Positions 1-19,324 of a stretch of DNA of 64,000 nucleotides are shown here, piece by piece. The DNA comes from Anabas testudineus (Eukaryota > Chordata > Actinopteri > Anabantiformes > Anabantidae): assembly GCF_900324465.2 (NCBI RefSeq), contig NC_046626.1, forward strand, positions 11,576,459 to 11,640,458, read 5' to 3'. Below the pieces are notes generated by a model. The model saw only the letters and a list, made by a program, of their open reading frames with translations, was not told the DNA's origin and searched no databases. The number at the start of each line of letters is the position of its first letter. Within the stretch, counting starts at the first letter, position 1. A program made the translations under genes and the position numbers.

Positions 1-7467
<7,467 letters not shown>

Positions 7468-8587
7468 GATGGAGGTGGGTGTGTTAGTGAGTGGAAGAGC
7501 TGGAGATCTGTGTGGCTGCACAGACACACACCTGGCACCTGCACAGGTGGATGATGAGCCAGATTTACTGGATGTACAGAAGCATACACGGAAGAATCTG
7601 ACCGACATTTGTTGTGAAGCATTGTTACTGCTCTGTATTTCACAGCCTAATACGGTTAAATGCCCAAATCTAGACTTAATTAGACTCTTTAATCACCATG
7701 TGTTGGTATATTATTCTACATATTAGTGACATGGCCTTGTTAGCGTCACTAAAATGAGTAAGACAACATGACACATCCTCCATTTCACCCTGAATCAGAC
7801 AGAGTCACAGCTCTTAAAACACTAAATGGCTGAGATATGGTTTGATCAGCAGCATCCCTCTTTTGCACAGTAAGATGGCTGCATCATCCCCTCGCCTCAT
7901 CTCTCAGGGCCTCGTAGTGACACTGTATCTCCTCTCACGAATAAAAACACTCACCATAATTCACTGTAGCCTTTATTCACAGCACATTTACAATAACAAT
8001 TCATCCCAATTATGTTAGTTTTAGACTTGGCTCTGTTAGTGAACATATTATTTAGGCTGATCTATGCGATATACAGTATATTTGCCTGAAAGCAACGCGA
8101 CATCACAAACATCTTGTCAACCTCAGCTGATGAAAAATAAAGCATGAACCCTGAACATCGTCGTGACAGGACATTAAATGTCCAGTGCAAACGCGATGAT
8201 AAGACAAATTCTCACCAAATCTGCGGTAAAGTCTGTGAATCCTTAAAGCCTATGTAAATATTGCCTCCTCCATCTTGATCTGCCTGCCGCACCTCAAAGA
8301 CAGGCCGCGTAAACACAAACGGCACGGACACCAAATCTTCCAACACTGCGTCAGAAAGGAGGTCAGCGCACATTTAATGACACTTTCCACTCCGAGTACA
8401 GACGACGTGATGTTTTTAAAAGATGATGGTTATTAAAAGACGCGCAGAGGAATCAAACTATCCTGGAGCAGCGCTGTAGTTTTACATCTATAACGCACAA
8501 ATAAAGGCCTCGACATCCCAAACAACGCGTGACACCCTTCAGAGGCGATGATGACAGAAAAACATCTCACATGAGACGTCGTCTTAC

Positions 8588-8850
8588 CTCAGCAACTCAG
8601 ACTCGACGACCGCAGAGGGCGAATCCCATTCAAAACAGCGCACGGATCCTCCGGTGCCTCCTCGTTCAATCTCCTCTCCAGCCTGGATTTGTGCCTTTCT
8701 CGCTGTTTTTGGTCAGCCTACAGCATCCTTTCCCTCCGTGCACCCATACATGGAGAATCCGCCGGAGGAAGAGAGACGGAGTCAGCCGCAGCTTCAGCAG
8801 CAGCTGCAGCGCTGGGTGGGCTGAGAGTTGAACACAGTGGTGCGTCAATT
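8588..8850 (-). promoter_or_regulatory. Probable untranslated first exon and promoter area of kif1a
   Basis: A good minus-strand donor (CTGAG|GTAAGAC, exon end 8588) lies about 1.1 kb upstream of the kif1a start codon. A pyrimidine-rich acceptor (ending GTGCAG, near 7521) lies just before the ATG exon. The surrounding sequence (about 8280-9110) is richer in CpG and G+C than the introns, as expected for a promoter. The 5' limit is a guess. No coding capacity is claimed. Confidence 0.45.
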
Positions 8851-8867
8851 AAAAAAAGAGTGGGAGA

Positions 8868-8895
8868 CGGGGGGTGTGTGTGTGTGTGTGTGGGG
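8868..8895. repeat. (GT)n simple repeat near the kif1a promoter
   Basis: A G-rich then GT-rich run (ggggggtgtgtgtg type) beside the presumed first exon. Further purine-rich simple sequence follows at 9040-9150. Confidence 0.7.
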
Positions 8896-9507
8896 TAGGG
8901 GGGTGGCTGGGAGGATGATGCTCCAGCGGCCCGCCGTCAGTCTGTAGGAAAATGGCGGTGCTGCTGTGCCAGGGATGCTGGGAGGCGGTGGTGACATCAG
9001 CAGCAGCAGCAGCACGCAGCCAAGAGGCAGAGCGATGCAGCACAGAGAGGAGAGGAGGGGAGGGAGAGGAGAGGACCAGGGTTGGGGCCTCAGAGACAAA
9101 CATGGATAAAAACAGGAGGATGAGACAGAAAAGAGAGAGAGAGAGAGGCTGTCATGGGCCAGACTGCAGGGCTAGAGATGCAACTGTCTTAAACCCCACA
9201 TATTAAAGGTGCCCCCAAAACCTCCAGGTTCACTGCAGGTCAAAGGGTTTATGGTCATTTGGGATCAAATACTGTAATTGAGTAACTGTCCGGTATCTAC
9301 TGACTAATCAATCTGACCTCAACGTGTTATTATTAGAGGTCTTTATATTTAATTATTCTCCATGTTGGCTCCACATTGACACAAAAAATGCGCGTTACGC
9401 ACCACATAGTACACGAACCTGATCAACCAATGAACATGCACTTTGTTTATTTTGACAGCATTTGAACATTAATCCATACAGTGTCCGTAATCACAGCATC
9501 TGTACTG

Positions 9508-9524
9508 CAGTGCCATCTTGTGGA
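9508..9524 (-). promoter_or_regulatory. CTCF-like motif
   Basis: Reverse strand reads CCACAAGATGGCACTGCA, close to the CTCF core CCASYAGRKGGCRS with one mismatch. It is a sequence match only. Confidence 0.35.
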
Positions 9525-9789
9525 AAGATTACAACTTGAATCAAAAAGAACCAACAAGTAATCTGTGGAAAACTGCAGGTTTTATAACCAGTAGGGCTTT
9601 TTGAAATTAACCCTGCATTGGCCGCTTAGAGCAGTTGTCTATAAACCCCAGGGTTAGTGATTCCTCCTGGCTACATGTCGAGGTGTCCTTGGACATACAT
9701 TTACATGTATTTGTATTGTCCCTGCAATCTACTTACAATATCCAACAGTGACCAAAGGAAGGGTATATAACCATTTGTCAAACACCCAA

Positions 9790-9945
9790 CCTTCACAATA
9801 GTACGACAATAACCTGAAGAACAAACCCAAAACAAGACTGGAGTGGCTTCAGGACAAACCTCTGCCTGTCACTGAGTGGCCCAACTAGTGCCCACACTTG
9901 AACCTCACAGAACAGCTATAGAGACATGAAGATGCTTCAGAAAAA
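9790..9945 (+). mobile_element. Tc1/mariner transposase fragment (fossil)
   Basis: The stretch reads as an eroded piece of the Tc1-like transposase gene. It has the segment corresponding to 'DN.PK...KT..WL' and 'EWP...PDLNP.E', seen as gagtggcttcaggacaaac and gagtggcccaac. Both inverted repeats and most of the gene are missing, so it is an old, immobile remnant. Confidence 0.7.
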
Positions 9946-10334
9946 AAAAAAAATTCTGTTTAGATCGGCTGGTAAATACTATTGCATTTTGGCGGTTTAA
10001 AGTTTTATGGCCTCTCTCACTCCCCGTCTCTACATGGTTCCTCCTCCTGATTTGTTTGGGTAAGTTTTGAGTTTTTGGTTGAGCACAAAGGTCAGTGAGA
10101 GGGTAACGCAGAGTCCCAGCCCCACGAGTCCCATTTGTTTACCAGTAGTATAATTATTGACTACGACTGACTCGGAGATACACCTGCTTCTGATCCTTCT
10201 ATAACAGCTTTAAAAAACGAGACAATATCAGATTCACTTTGACAGCAGACAAGAATAAAAGAATAAAACTGCTAGTTGAGATTTATACAGCTAAATACCT
10301 AGTATACATATTTAAAATGCCATCTAATTGTGAT

Positions 10335-10465
10335 ATATGTCAGTCCTGTGATAGACTGGGGACTATACCCCGCCTCTCGCCCAGTGACAGCTGAGATCGG
10401 TTCCAGTGCTCCCACGACCCTTGAGAGGACAAGCAGTTAGGATAATGACTGGATGGGATATATGT
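10335..10465 (+). repeat. Teleost interspersed repeat, copy 1
   Basis: Shares the widespread fish repeat core (cagtcctgtgatagactgg ... ccccgcctctcgcccagtga ... gacaagcagttaggataatg). A diverged second copy in opposite orientation is at 39736-39915. I recognise it as a common dispersed teleost repeat but cannot name the family with certainty. Confidence 0.65.
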
Positions 10466-11947
10466 TTAACGTCACAGTAAAATTTGAATGTAAATGTTTG
10501 ACATGAAGTGAGTGACTTTGGAGATCATGTTGACCAGGTTCAATCTTTAACTTCCCCAAAAAATGTTTGTGTTATTGACTTTGTCTGCTGCACACTTGAG
10601 ACAAATTGATGACAAATGTATGCAGTACCCTACTTAGAGCATAGAACTGGTTATGTTCGCCCTTCTCTTTTGGGTTTTGTTTTGTGAATTACATTCAGGC
10701 CACCATGAAGGCCTGAACACACTTGGCACTAAAATAAGTCTGGAGTGACGAAACAAAATGAGGACAGGATACAGTCTGAGAGTACAGAGAGTTGATAGTA
10801 GGTTGACAACAAAGTCTGGATTCAGGTGGGTTTGTGTCAACACTGTTCTAATTAACTCTGTATATGCAAACTATGGCTTCAATCTATTATACATCACACT
10901 CAACCACCAGCACAACTGAGATTTTCTTTTCATTTTTCTGTATTGTTCAAGTGCACATCACAGCTGTGATCCAGTCTGGTAAACTGCCACCTGTGTCACC
11001 TGGCTCCAAGCATAATCTGGACTTCTAGATAACTGAAGTTTGATCATTTTATATGTGGGTTAAGACCTTTGAACCCACATTGTGGCATTTTGATCAGAAA
11101 CATTTAGTTTGGAAAACATCAGAAACAAGAATATAAATCGACATAATTATTAACAGGATAATATCTGTTTGCTTATGTGCACCAGACAATAAACCTGGGA
11201 TGTTTATGTAGTCAGTATTGATGTGTCTGATAGTCTGTGTGTATTGGTATGTGTGTGTGGGGGGGTGTAGCTGTGTATGTGCCTGTCCCCCTTCCTCATT
11301 GGAGAGAGAAGATTGGCTCTTAGGGAAGAAACTCCTCTTTACAAACCAATGCTGAAGTGATTGCTTCCAAACTGCAAAGTTCAGGTCCTCACTTTTCCAC
11401 CAAAGTTCAAGAGACGATTTGTAGATTCAGATTAGAAATGACTCACAAAACAGTCCTGGTGCATCCAAACTGTGGATCCATGCATTTTTAAACACTGAAT
11501 TTGAAAATATTAAAACTCTTGCACCCTTAAAGACACTTTGACTGAATAAAACAATTCACTAGCATTTGCATTGAATATTTCCAAATGCAGCGTAATTTAA
11601 ATGCTAAAAACTGTCTTTTCTCTAACATGAAGCTATTTGAGGTTTTCTAGTTTCTAGAGTTTTAAATAGTAACATGTTAATAATGTGCAGAGTTTAACTA
11701 CAAGTCTAAAACAAAACTCACTTTTACACTTTTCCATTTACTTATTTTAAATGTATCGTGATGACGCCATTGTGCACCTTGTTGTCAACGTTGAAGCCAA
11801 ATGACGCACACCGCCTCCTGGCCAACAGGTCAAAGACCTGGTTGTTTTAAATCTTCACCCAAAACTCACAGTCAGTCAGTCTTAGTCTCTCGGTCCGTCA
11901 GCGGTGTTCTTTTTTTTTTGGTTCAGGACACCAGGACAACAGCTGTG

Positions 11948-14900
11948 ATGCAGCGGGCTTTCTTCAGCCGGGGCGCGCTGCTCGCCCATCAAGCAGCAGC
12001 AAGCCTGGACAGTCCACTGGCCGCCAGAAGCGCACCCTTGCTGCAGCGTCTGGACCGCTCCATGTCTTCCGTGACCATCCCGCCGCCGGCATGCATGCTT
12101 CGGCCGCTTGAAGTTCCCCTGCGTTACCTTTTCGGCCCAGGACCCTCAAACGTTCCTCCACGTATCTTAGCTGCAGGCTCCAGGCCAATAATTGGCCACC
12201 TGCACCCAGAAATGTACGAGGTAAATGCTTTGTTTTTGCTAATGAATTATGTCGAAAATAAACACCTGTTACGCACACTCACTGAGCCTGAGCACAATTT
12301 GTGTATTGGGTCAAGTCTTTGAACACACTTAATCATGTTAACAGTTCTATTTTATACTCATTTTTTAGCCCGTGGCATGAGAAGAAATACAAACAGTCGC
12401 GCGTAATTACGCATAGGCTACATAACACCCTCTGAAATAATTCAATTACAGGTGACCATATCTGACAAATTAACCAAAAAGCTGTTTGACGTTTGTGTTT
12501 TCAGATCATGAATGACATCAAGAGAGGGATCCAGTACGTCTTTCAGACAGAAAACAACATGACTCTAGCCATGAGTGGCTCTGGACACGCGGCTATGGAG
12601 TGTGCGGTGTTTAACATGGTGGAGCCCGGAGAGAGCGTCCTCATCGCCATCAACGGAATCTGGGGAGAGCGCGTCGCAGAAATTGCGGAAAGAATTGGTA
12701 AGTATTTACGCACGATTTTACGCACGTATTCACCGGAACTTTGAAGATCAGAAGATAGTCTACTTTTTCGTTTATTAATAATAAGTATTTTTATATTTAG
12801 GTGCCAATGTACATAGACTGGTAAAATCACCTGGAGGATATTTCACTAACAAGGAAATCGAACAGGTAGGCACAAGGGTAGCAGAAAACATTGCTTTTAA
12901 TAATTAAAATTAAGTTTGGGTAAGGTATTATACTGAATACATGACTAGGATACATAATCAGTTACCATGTCATGTCAGTAAACAAGCGTTATAGATTATA
13001 AAACTCTATTTCCTTCCTCTAGGCTGTAGAAAAACACAAACCTGTCCTGTTTTTTCTCACACACGGAGAGTCCTCTGCTGGCCTTTGCCACCCCGTAGAT
13101 GGTATTGGAGACATCTGCAGAAAGTGAGAGTCTAAACAAATGCTTACGTGTAATCACTACACATATTGCCATATTTCACTCTGCTATCTGTTATATCTCT
13201 CCCAGACATAACTGCCTCTTCCTGGTCGACACAGTTGCCTCACTTGGAGCAGCACCAATCTTTATGGACAAACAAAGTAAGGCAATGATGAAAGACTGAA
13301 TTAATTTGTTTGCTGCCATTGGCTTGTGTGTAATACAATCTGCCTCTGATTGTGCTCCAAGATATTGACATCCTGTACAGTGGTTCTCAGAAGGCTCTGA
13401 ATGCGCCTCCTGGCACAGCACCCATCTCGTTTAATGACAGAGCATGGTAAGTAAGGACTGGTGGTGTGTGCAGCTGCATGATTTGTTCAAACCGCACATA
13501 AAAATCAGAGATTTTAAAAGGGTCTTGTCACGACACATTCTCTTGTTGTTATCTCTCTGTTTCTCCACACAGCCACAAGATGTTTAACAGGAAAACAAAA
13601 CCAGTATCCTACCTTTTTGACATGGCACATTTGTCCAACTACTGGGGCTGTGATGGAAAACCAGCCAGAGAGTAAGTCCACTAGAGCTAAAGCTCACTCC
13701 TCACTATTCTCCTTGTACCCATATGGCCTGCATTTTCTTTTTGTTTAAGTCTTATCAAGTTCAGTTGTCTTTGCTTAAAAACTGTGCCCAGACATTAAGT
13801 ATATTAGCTATGACACATTTTGGTTCTTACAGGCTCAGCTTTAATTTAGGTAGGAAGTGGTTACACATCACTCAGAGATGATCAAAAGTTGAATTTTAAC
13901 CTCCTTCACGTTAGTGAAATAATGAGAAAAGCAAAAATCTATCATAGACACATCAAACAGGATTTGTTTTCAAAGCCAGTGTTAGAGAAAAACTGACGTC
14001 AGTCAGTGCAGCCTAGATAGCATTACCAAGAATAATTAGCAGAAATTATATCAATCGGAAAAAACAACCAATTATTATGAGTGAAGACGTGGAATTTACT
14101 CAACTATCCAAGTCAATCACCTGATCGTTATCTAGCTCAGCTGCATCCCACTGAAGACCAAGACTAAAAAGATCATCACTGCAGCCACAGGAGGAGAGCA
14201 TCACTCGGTGGTGTCTATGATCCAACTCTTCGGGGATTCTTTTCCTAGAATATTGAATATAATGATCGTTTGAGCTCATGCTCATTTTTCCAGTTACTAT
14301 TTCCAATCAAATGTGTTAAAACTGTGCAGCTGTTCAGGTTTAATTACAGTCTGGTCTGTATAATGTTTGGTACAGTAATATGTGGATGTTTAATCAAGTG
14401 TGCACACTGGGTTTTAGATACCACCACACAGGTCCGGTGTCAGGATTCTTCACCTTGAGAGAGAGTCTGGCAATTCTTGCAGAGAAGGTAAAACAATATA
14501 GCAAAGTCTTTACTTTACTTACATAGTCTTTGTTTTGTCCAGGTTGTCAGCGCACATTTCACCCCCCTTACAAATCTTTTACTACTGCAGCTCATGTCTC
14601 TGTTCTGTAATGAAGTTACTTACTCGAGACAGGCTTGCTCTTATGACTTCCTTTTGCATGTTTTTGCCTGACACAATGTTGTTGTCTTAGATTCTTGTGA
14701 TTAAGCCTTTTCTGCAGGGCAGATAGCCTGAGGAGACAATAGCTGAACCATTAATCTCTGTCTCCCTCTAGGGGCTGGAGGAGTCCTGGAAGAAACATAA
14801 GGAGGTGTCAGCATACCTCTACAGAGGACTGGAGGACTTGGGTCTCAAACTCTTCATTCCTGAAAGGGTAAGACAGACATGTAAAAAGCTTAAAAAGAAT

Positions 14901-15890
14901 AGAAAAAAGAAATGTATGTTTGTGTCATACAGAGCTGCAATTGTATATTATAGCAATAAACAGACAAACAAACAGACAAATAATACTTTAGCACTGAACA
15001 ACAATATACATAAAATGAATGAATAATGAGTCTGTGGCCCTTTATACAGTAGATAGGGACTGTGTTGCTGTCGTCCAGTTGCAAACACACAGATATTCTC
15101 TTATTCGGTGGCATACCTTGCAGGATTTAAGGCTTCCCTCTGTCACCACCATTGCCATCCCGGCCGGCTACAACTGGAGGGAGCTGCTGACCTACATCAT
15201 GAAACACCACCACATGGAGATGACTGGAGGCCTGGGTCCTTCCATCGGCATGGTGAGTAGCTGTTGTTATTACAGTAAATAAATGTACGTTATTGCTGCT
15301 CAACGTGGCCATCAGCCGATCTTTATGGTAGAAGCATAAGTGTCAGTGGAGCAGATCATGTTTAAAAAACATGGTGATAAAATAAATGTATCTTTATCTT
15401 TATCTTTTTCTCTTATCGTATTTCTTTTACTAAAATTAACATTACTCAGTGCTGAATAGTCCCAGAAACAATAGTTTGTGTGAGGATTACTATGTTTATT
15501 ACTATTACTACTTAATACTATTAGCCTCTTTCGTTCCCATGTTAACAATTTACCTATTACCTTTAAAACAACCAATACAACAAACACAGATTTGGCACAG
15601 ATTAATATTTTGAGTGTGCATCTTCGTCTAGTGGAGATTGACTTTCACACCAAAATAATCCAGACCAAATGAATTCAAGCAGTTCTAACAACAGCAGTGT
15701 TGTCAGTCTGGTGTTTTTACAGCTTCCTGAATCATGCTGCTGAGTCACTGTGGATTGTACTTTCCCTCTCTCTTTTCATTAGGTGATGAGGATCGGATTG
15801 ATGGGATACAACTGTGAGAAGACCAATGCTGACATGGCATTGCACGCCCTGGCAGACGCACTCAAGAGCTGCAAAAAGAGCAAGCCTTAA
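11948..15890 (+). CDS. agxt: Alanine--glyoxylate aminotransferase (AGT)
   Basis: PLP enzyme converting glyoxylate + alanine to glycine + pyruvate, limiting oxalate formation. Exons: 11948-12220, 12505-12697, 12801-12865, 13023-13123, 13206-13276, 13362-13446, 13573-13671, 14418-14487, 14772-14867, 15124-15252, 15783-15890; 429 codons. PLP lysine K245 lies in [12 protein letters not shown] (human K209). [10 protein letters not shown] and THGESSAGL are also kept. Two in-frame starts: ATG 11948 gives a leader [18 protein letters not shown]..., Arg-rich and free of acidic residues at first, typical of mitochondrial import. ATG 12062 ([10 protein letters not shown]) gives a 391-residue form matching the 392-residue human protein. 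The C-terminus is -KKSKP, not a PTS1 tripeptide (see findings). An earlier in-frame ATG at 11801 exists but the family suggests 11948. Intron 7 (13672-14417) shows no extra gene. Confidence 0.97.
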
Positions 15891-15934
15891 GAGACAAGAT
15901 CTTCCAAACCACACTCATTCATTAGGCAACAAAC

Positions 15935-15940
15935 AATAAA
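15935..15940 (+). terminator. agxt polyadenylation signal
   Basis: AATAAA 45 bases after the agxt stop codon. Another AATAAA stands near 16111. Confidence 0.75.
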
Positions 15941-16250
15941 AATTCAGGAACATTGCATACATTTTAGGACTGTATGTTTATCTTATTTGTCTGCTTTTGA
16001 CATGCTCAAAAATTTGAATGCAGATTAGTTGTGGTCTCTTGTTTTTTAATGAAGAAGAAGATATTGTCTTATAGTCTGTGCTGGGTGCACAAAACGGCAA
16101 TAATAATAATAAATAAAGTGTGCTCTTCTTTGTCTTCTTGATGTATAGAAACAGCAGGAAATATCAGAAATAGCTACAAAAATGTATAAACATTAGCACC
16201 TCTTCCATTTGTTTAAGGTTATTTCACATCTGTGGTATTTAACAGTCGAA

Positions 16251-16272
16251 ACTACATTTCCCGTGATTCCCT
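16251..16272 (+). promoter_or_regulatory. ZNF143/THAP11-type promoter motif of the nitrobindin gene
   Basis: ACTACATTTCCCGTGATTCC resembles the SBS element ACTACAATTCCCAGAATGC bound by ZNF143 and THAP11. It is 111 bases upstream of the start codon, in a short CpG-containing stretch (gcgcgccgccgtcgc) with an ETS-like ACTTCCTG at 16322. Confidence 0.55.
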
Positions 16273-16382
16273 CTGGCGAGTTCATCAATACGTCACATTA
16301 GCGCGCCGCCGTCGCAGTGTAACTTCCTGTAGTGAAAGTTTGTCTTTAAAGACTCATCTTTACTCGTTTGACTGGAGTTTAC

Positions 16383-18670
16383 ATGTTAATGGCGACTCCC
16401 GTTAATCAGACAGGTGAGTTAAGTCTACAATTGTTTCAGTGCGACTGAGAAATATCGTAACTTTGTAGTTAACGTCGTAGTTTGAACTGTAACTGAATTA
16501 GTGTTGACAGGCTTTACACGCTAATCAAGCTTAGAAAGAAGCTTTCACATAACTGAGAACAAACATTTGTCTCTAAGTCTGTAGCAGTTTTACTAAAAAC
16601 GAAAGTAACACTAGCTACTTTAGCTCTTGTGATAATTTAATGACTGGACAAACAGTGCTGTCACCTTCACACACCACCTTCCTCTGGTTTCTGCTAAATG
16701 GGAACATATAATCAACATGTCACCGCCACCTACTGTTAGGTTGGATAAGAGATGAGCAGGTATCTGCCACTGACCCCACTGCTGCAGAAGTACTCCCAGT
16801 TTATTGTGTACACACAGCTAAAACAGTAATCTTTACAGATATTACATATATTTAATGCATTACAACAAACTGCAGCCTCCAGATTGATCATACAGCTTGT
16901 GAAATATAATTTCCATACATGAATTATAAAAAAAATATAAAACTTGAAAAATGGCCTACGTGAATGATTGTTCATTTGAAGTACAAATACCTGAAATTGT
17001 AATAAACACAGACCATGTACTTAATCACTTTACACCTCTGCAGTGACGTCATCTGAACCCTGATCCATTTTATATTTTTACTAAATAATTTGAATGAATG
17101 TGCTGTTTACCCACCACTACCTCCTTTCACTCTTTTCTTAGATAATGCTCCATAAACTGTTTGTGTGTTTTTAGCACCAGTGGAGCTGAATCCCACCCTG
17201 CTCCCTCTAGAGTGGCTTCTGGGGACCTGGGAGTCGGATGAACCTGGGGAGGGCTGTTTTCCCACCATAAAACCTTTTCGCTACACAGAAACTCTGCACT
17301 TCACCCACGTGGGACAACCAGTCATCAACTTTATGTAGGTTCTCAAATGAGAAATCTGACTTTAAAGAGTAACAGAGTAGACACCAGACTGAATAACAGT
17401 GCTGTTGCTGACTGTACATTTCAAGTCTGTTTTACCACATCGAGTGCCACTGATGGGTGTAGTCAGAGCTGAACTTTGTTGCAGCTGTAACCACACCCAC
17501 TGTGTGACGTTGAGTACACCAATACATCACTGCAGTAGTTTGATAAGTTAAGCAACTGCAGGTCAGCAAAAGCCACTTTTACAGTGGGTGTTCCTCTTTG
17601 GTTGGTTGTAAAAAAAAAACTTATCCTCACTTTGACATTTTGAGGCACCTGAGCTTCTGGTTTAAATGATTATGAGTTTAAGAAGCAGGAAGTTTTTCTT
17701 CATTCTGAGTGAGATAAACACAGAGATGCAGAATATTTGCCCACAAAAATATATAAGTTATATATCAGTTCAGTGCTGATTCCTCACTGATACTGTTACA
17801 GGTTCAATGCGTTTCATGCAGAGTCTAAAAAGCCTCTGCACAGAGAGTGTGGCTTCATCCGAATGCAGCCAGGAGCTAACAAAGTGGCATTTATCATTGC
17901 ACAGAACTCAGGTAATTATGATGTCCTTGTGTGTGACCTTGTGTTTTGTTTTATTTTTGTTTTTTGATCATTTTGTTGTTATTTTGTCGTCAGAATTCCT
18001 GGCGTATTTGGAGATTATTGAAAGATCCTGTTGCTTAGATTAGATAAAAGATATTTAGTTTATGAATCTATTTTTAGTAATGAGTGACAAGGACAGTGGT
18101 TATCAATGGCTTACACTATTGTCCACACAAAGAAACACACTCTTCACTCCTGTTTTGAGGGACAGTATGTCTTCTTGTGCAGGTCTAGTGGAGATTGAGG
18201 AGGGGGAGTTGACAGGGCAGCAGCTGAACCTGCAGACCCACGCATTGGCCAGAATTTCTTTTGCCAAAGAGCCACATGTACAGCAGGTAAAACTGTGAGG
18301 CTCTGATCCTGCATCGTGCAATATTACTGTAACTACTTCATTGATTCAATTAAAGCAGTGTAATATTAACAACACTTAAACAAAACTTGACTCTGAAACC
18401 TTTCAGTCAGTAAGATTCAAGATTCAAGATTCAAAAAACTTTATTGATCCCAGAGGGAAACATAACGTCTTAACATAACATAACATAACGTCAGTAACAT
18501 AACGTCTTTCCTGCTTTCTACCAATTACCTTGTCTGCTGTTTCCATCTTTCAGATTACCAGAGTGTTTCAGCTCCAACCAGATGGGACGCTGGAGCAGAC
18601 AGTTTCCATGGCAACAGACAACCAACCACTGACACAGCACTTGCACATCACTTATCATCGATCATCTTGA
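16383..18670 (+). CDS. Nitrobindin-type heme protein, equal to the THAP4 C-terminal domain
   Basis: Small ten-stranded beta-barrel heme protein. Nitrobindins hold ferric heme and isomerise peroxynitrite to nitrate. Exons: 16383-16413, 17175-17334, 17802-17911, 18183-18286, 18554-18670; 173 codons from MLMATPVNQT (a second Met two codons on). Family marks: LLGTWESDEPGEG, HVGQPVINFM, HRECGFIRMQPGANKVAF, ARISFAKEPHVQQITRVF and QTVSMATDNQPLTQHLHITY, the last with the expected axial heme His. Human THAP4 carries an N-terminal THAP zinc finger. Here an in-frame TAA at 16347-16349 closes the frame upstream, so this transcript encodes a free-standing domain. Placement next to bok, tail-to-tail, matches human THAP4-BOK. 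I leave the symbol empty because the THAP part is absent. Confidence 0.93.
16721..16738 (-). promoter_or_regulatory. CTCF-like motif in intron 1 of the nitrobindin gene
   Basis: Reverse strand reads ACAGTAGGTGGCGGTG, 13 of 14 positions to the CTCF core CCASYAGRKGGCRS. Sequence match only. Confidence 0.35.
18411..18507. repeat. Teleost dispersed repeat tail plus short tandem
   Basis: Triplicated gattcaa then actttattgatcccagaggg, a very common dispersed fish sequence, followed by degenerate (taaca/taacg) repeats. It lies in the last intron of the nitrobindin gene. Confidence 0.6.
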
Positions 18671-19210
18671 CCCAACACGGCAGGCTGCTCATATATAGAA
18701 AAACCTCAGTCTGGAAAGATAAGTGCTACTAAAAATGCCAGATCTATATTCGCTGTTGAGTCAGAAACAACTGTTTCTATAGCTACACAATGGTTTAATT
18801 CAGCAGTAAATAGACCAGAACCTGTATAAAAAATATATTAAATTAAAGCAGACTTAACCATTGTTAGGCACAGATAAGATTTGGAGTTTGACAAATGTTA
18901 TCATATATGTACTATTTGAGCTGTGAAGCTCATAAAACGCTGATGAAGTGATGAGCAGAACGTTCTTTTATCTTTATTGCACTATTATAAGGTTAAAAGC
19001 TGGACTATGCATTGTCTTCTCAGGGCCAGTATACCGCCCTTTAAGCTTCCTTAGTGTGGGATTGATGTATCCTTTTCTTACATTGTCTACATTAAAGATC
19101 ATACATTGGGTATTTCACCAGGTTTGTTTATATTGTTATTCAGTGTCCTTTGAAATTAATTTACCCTTGTAATCTGTTAAATTTCCCTGTTGTTTGTCTA
19201 CACTACAGAA

Positions 19211-19324
19211 TACAGTGGCAAGAAAAGGTATGCGAGGCACAATGTATTTAATACTCTTGACTTAGATGAAGATCAGATCACATTTTACTACAAAGTAAAG
19301 CAGAAACTTTTTCTTGCCACTGTA
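19211..19324. mobile_element. MITE with 17-18 bp terminal inverted repeats
   Basis: The 114-base unit begins TACAGTGGCAAGAAAAGGT and ends with the near-perfect inverse ACTTTTTCTTGCCACTGTA. It is bounded by TA on both sides, as in Tc1/mariner-type insertions. No transposase reading frame is present. It sits 540 bases beyond the nitrobindin stop codon. The surrounding 18671-20333 is otherwise 3' sequence of the two convergent genes with nothing else recognised. Confidence 0.8.

Larger units (their letters stand above)
9146..11947. other. Intergenic region between divergent kif1a and agxt
   Basis: About 2.8 kb without recognisable genes. It holds a decayed Tc1 fragment (9790-9945), a teleost interspersed repeat (10335-10465), a CTCF-like motif (9508-9524) and AT-rich unique sequence. 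The final 150 bases are open in the agxt frame (from 11801). They contain a T-run followed by TTCAG near 11930, so they may be 5' leader or intron end. Confidence 0.6.
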
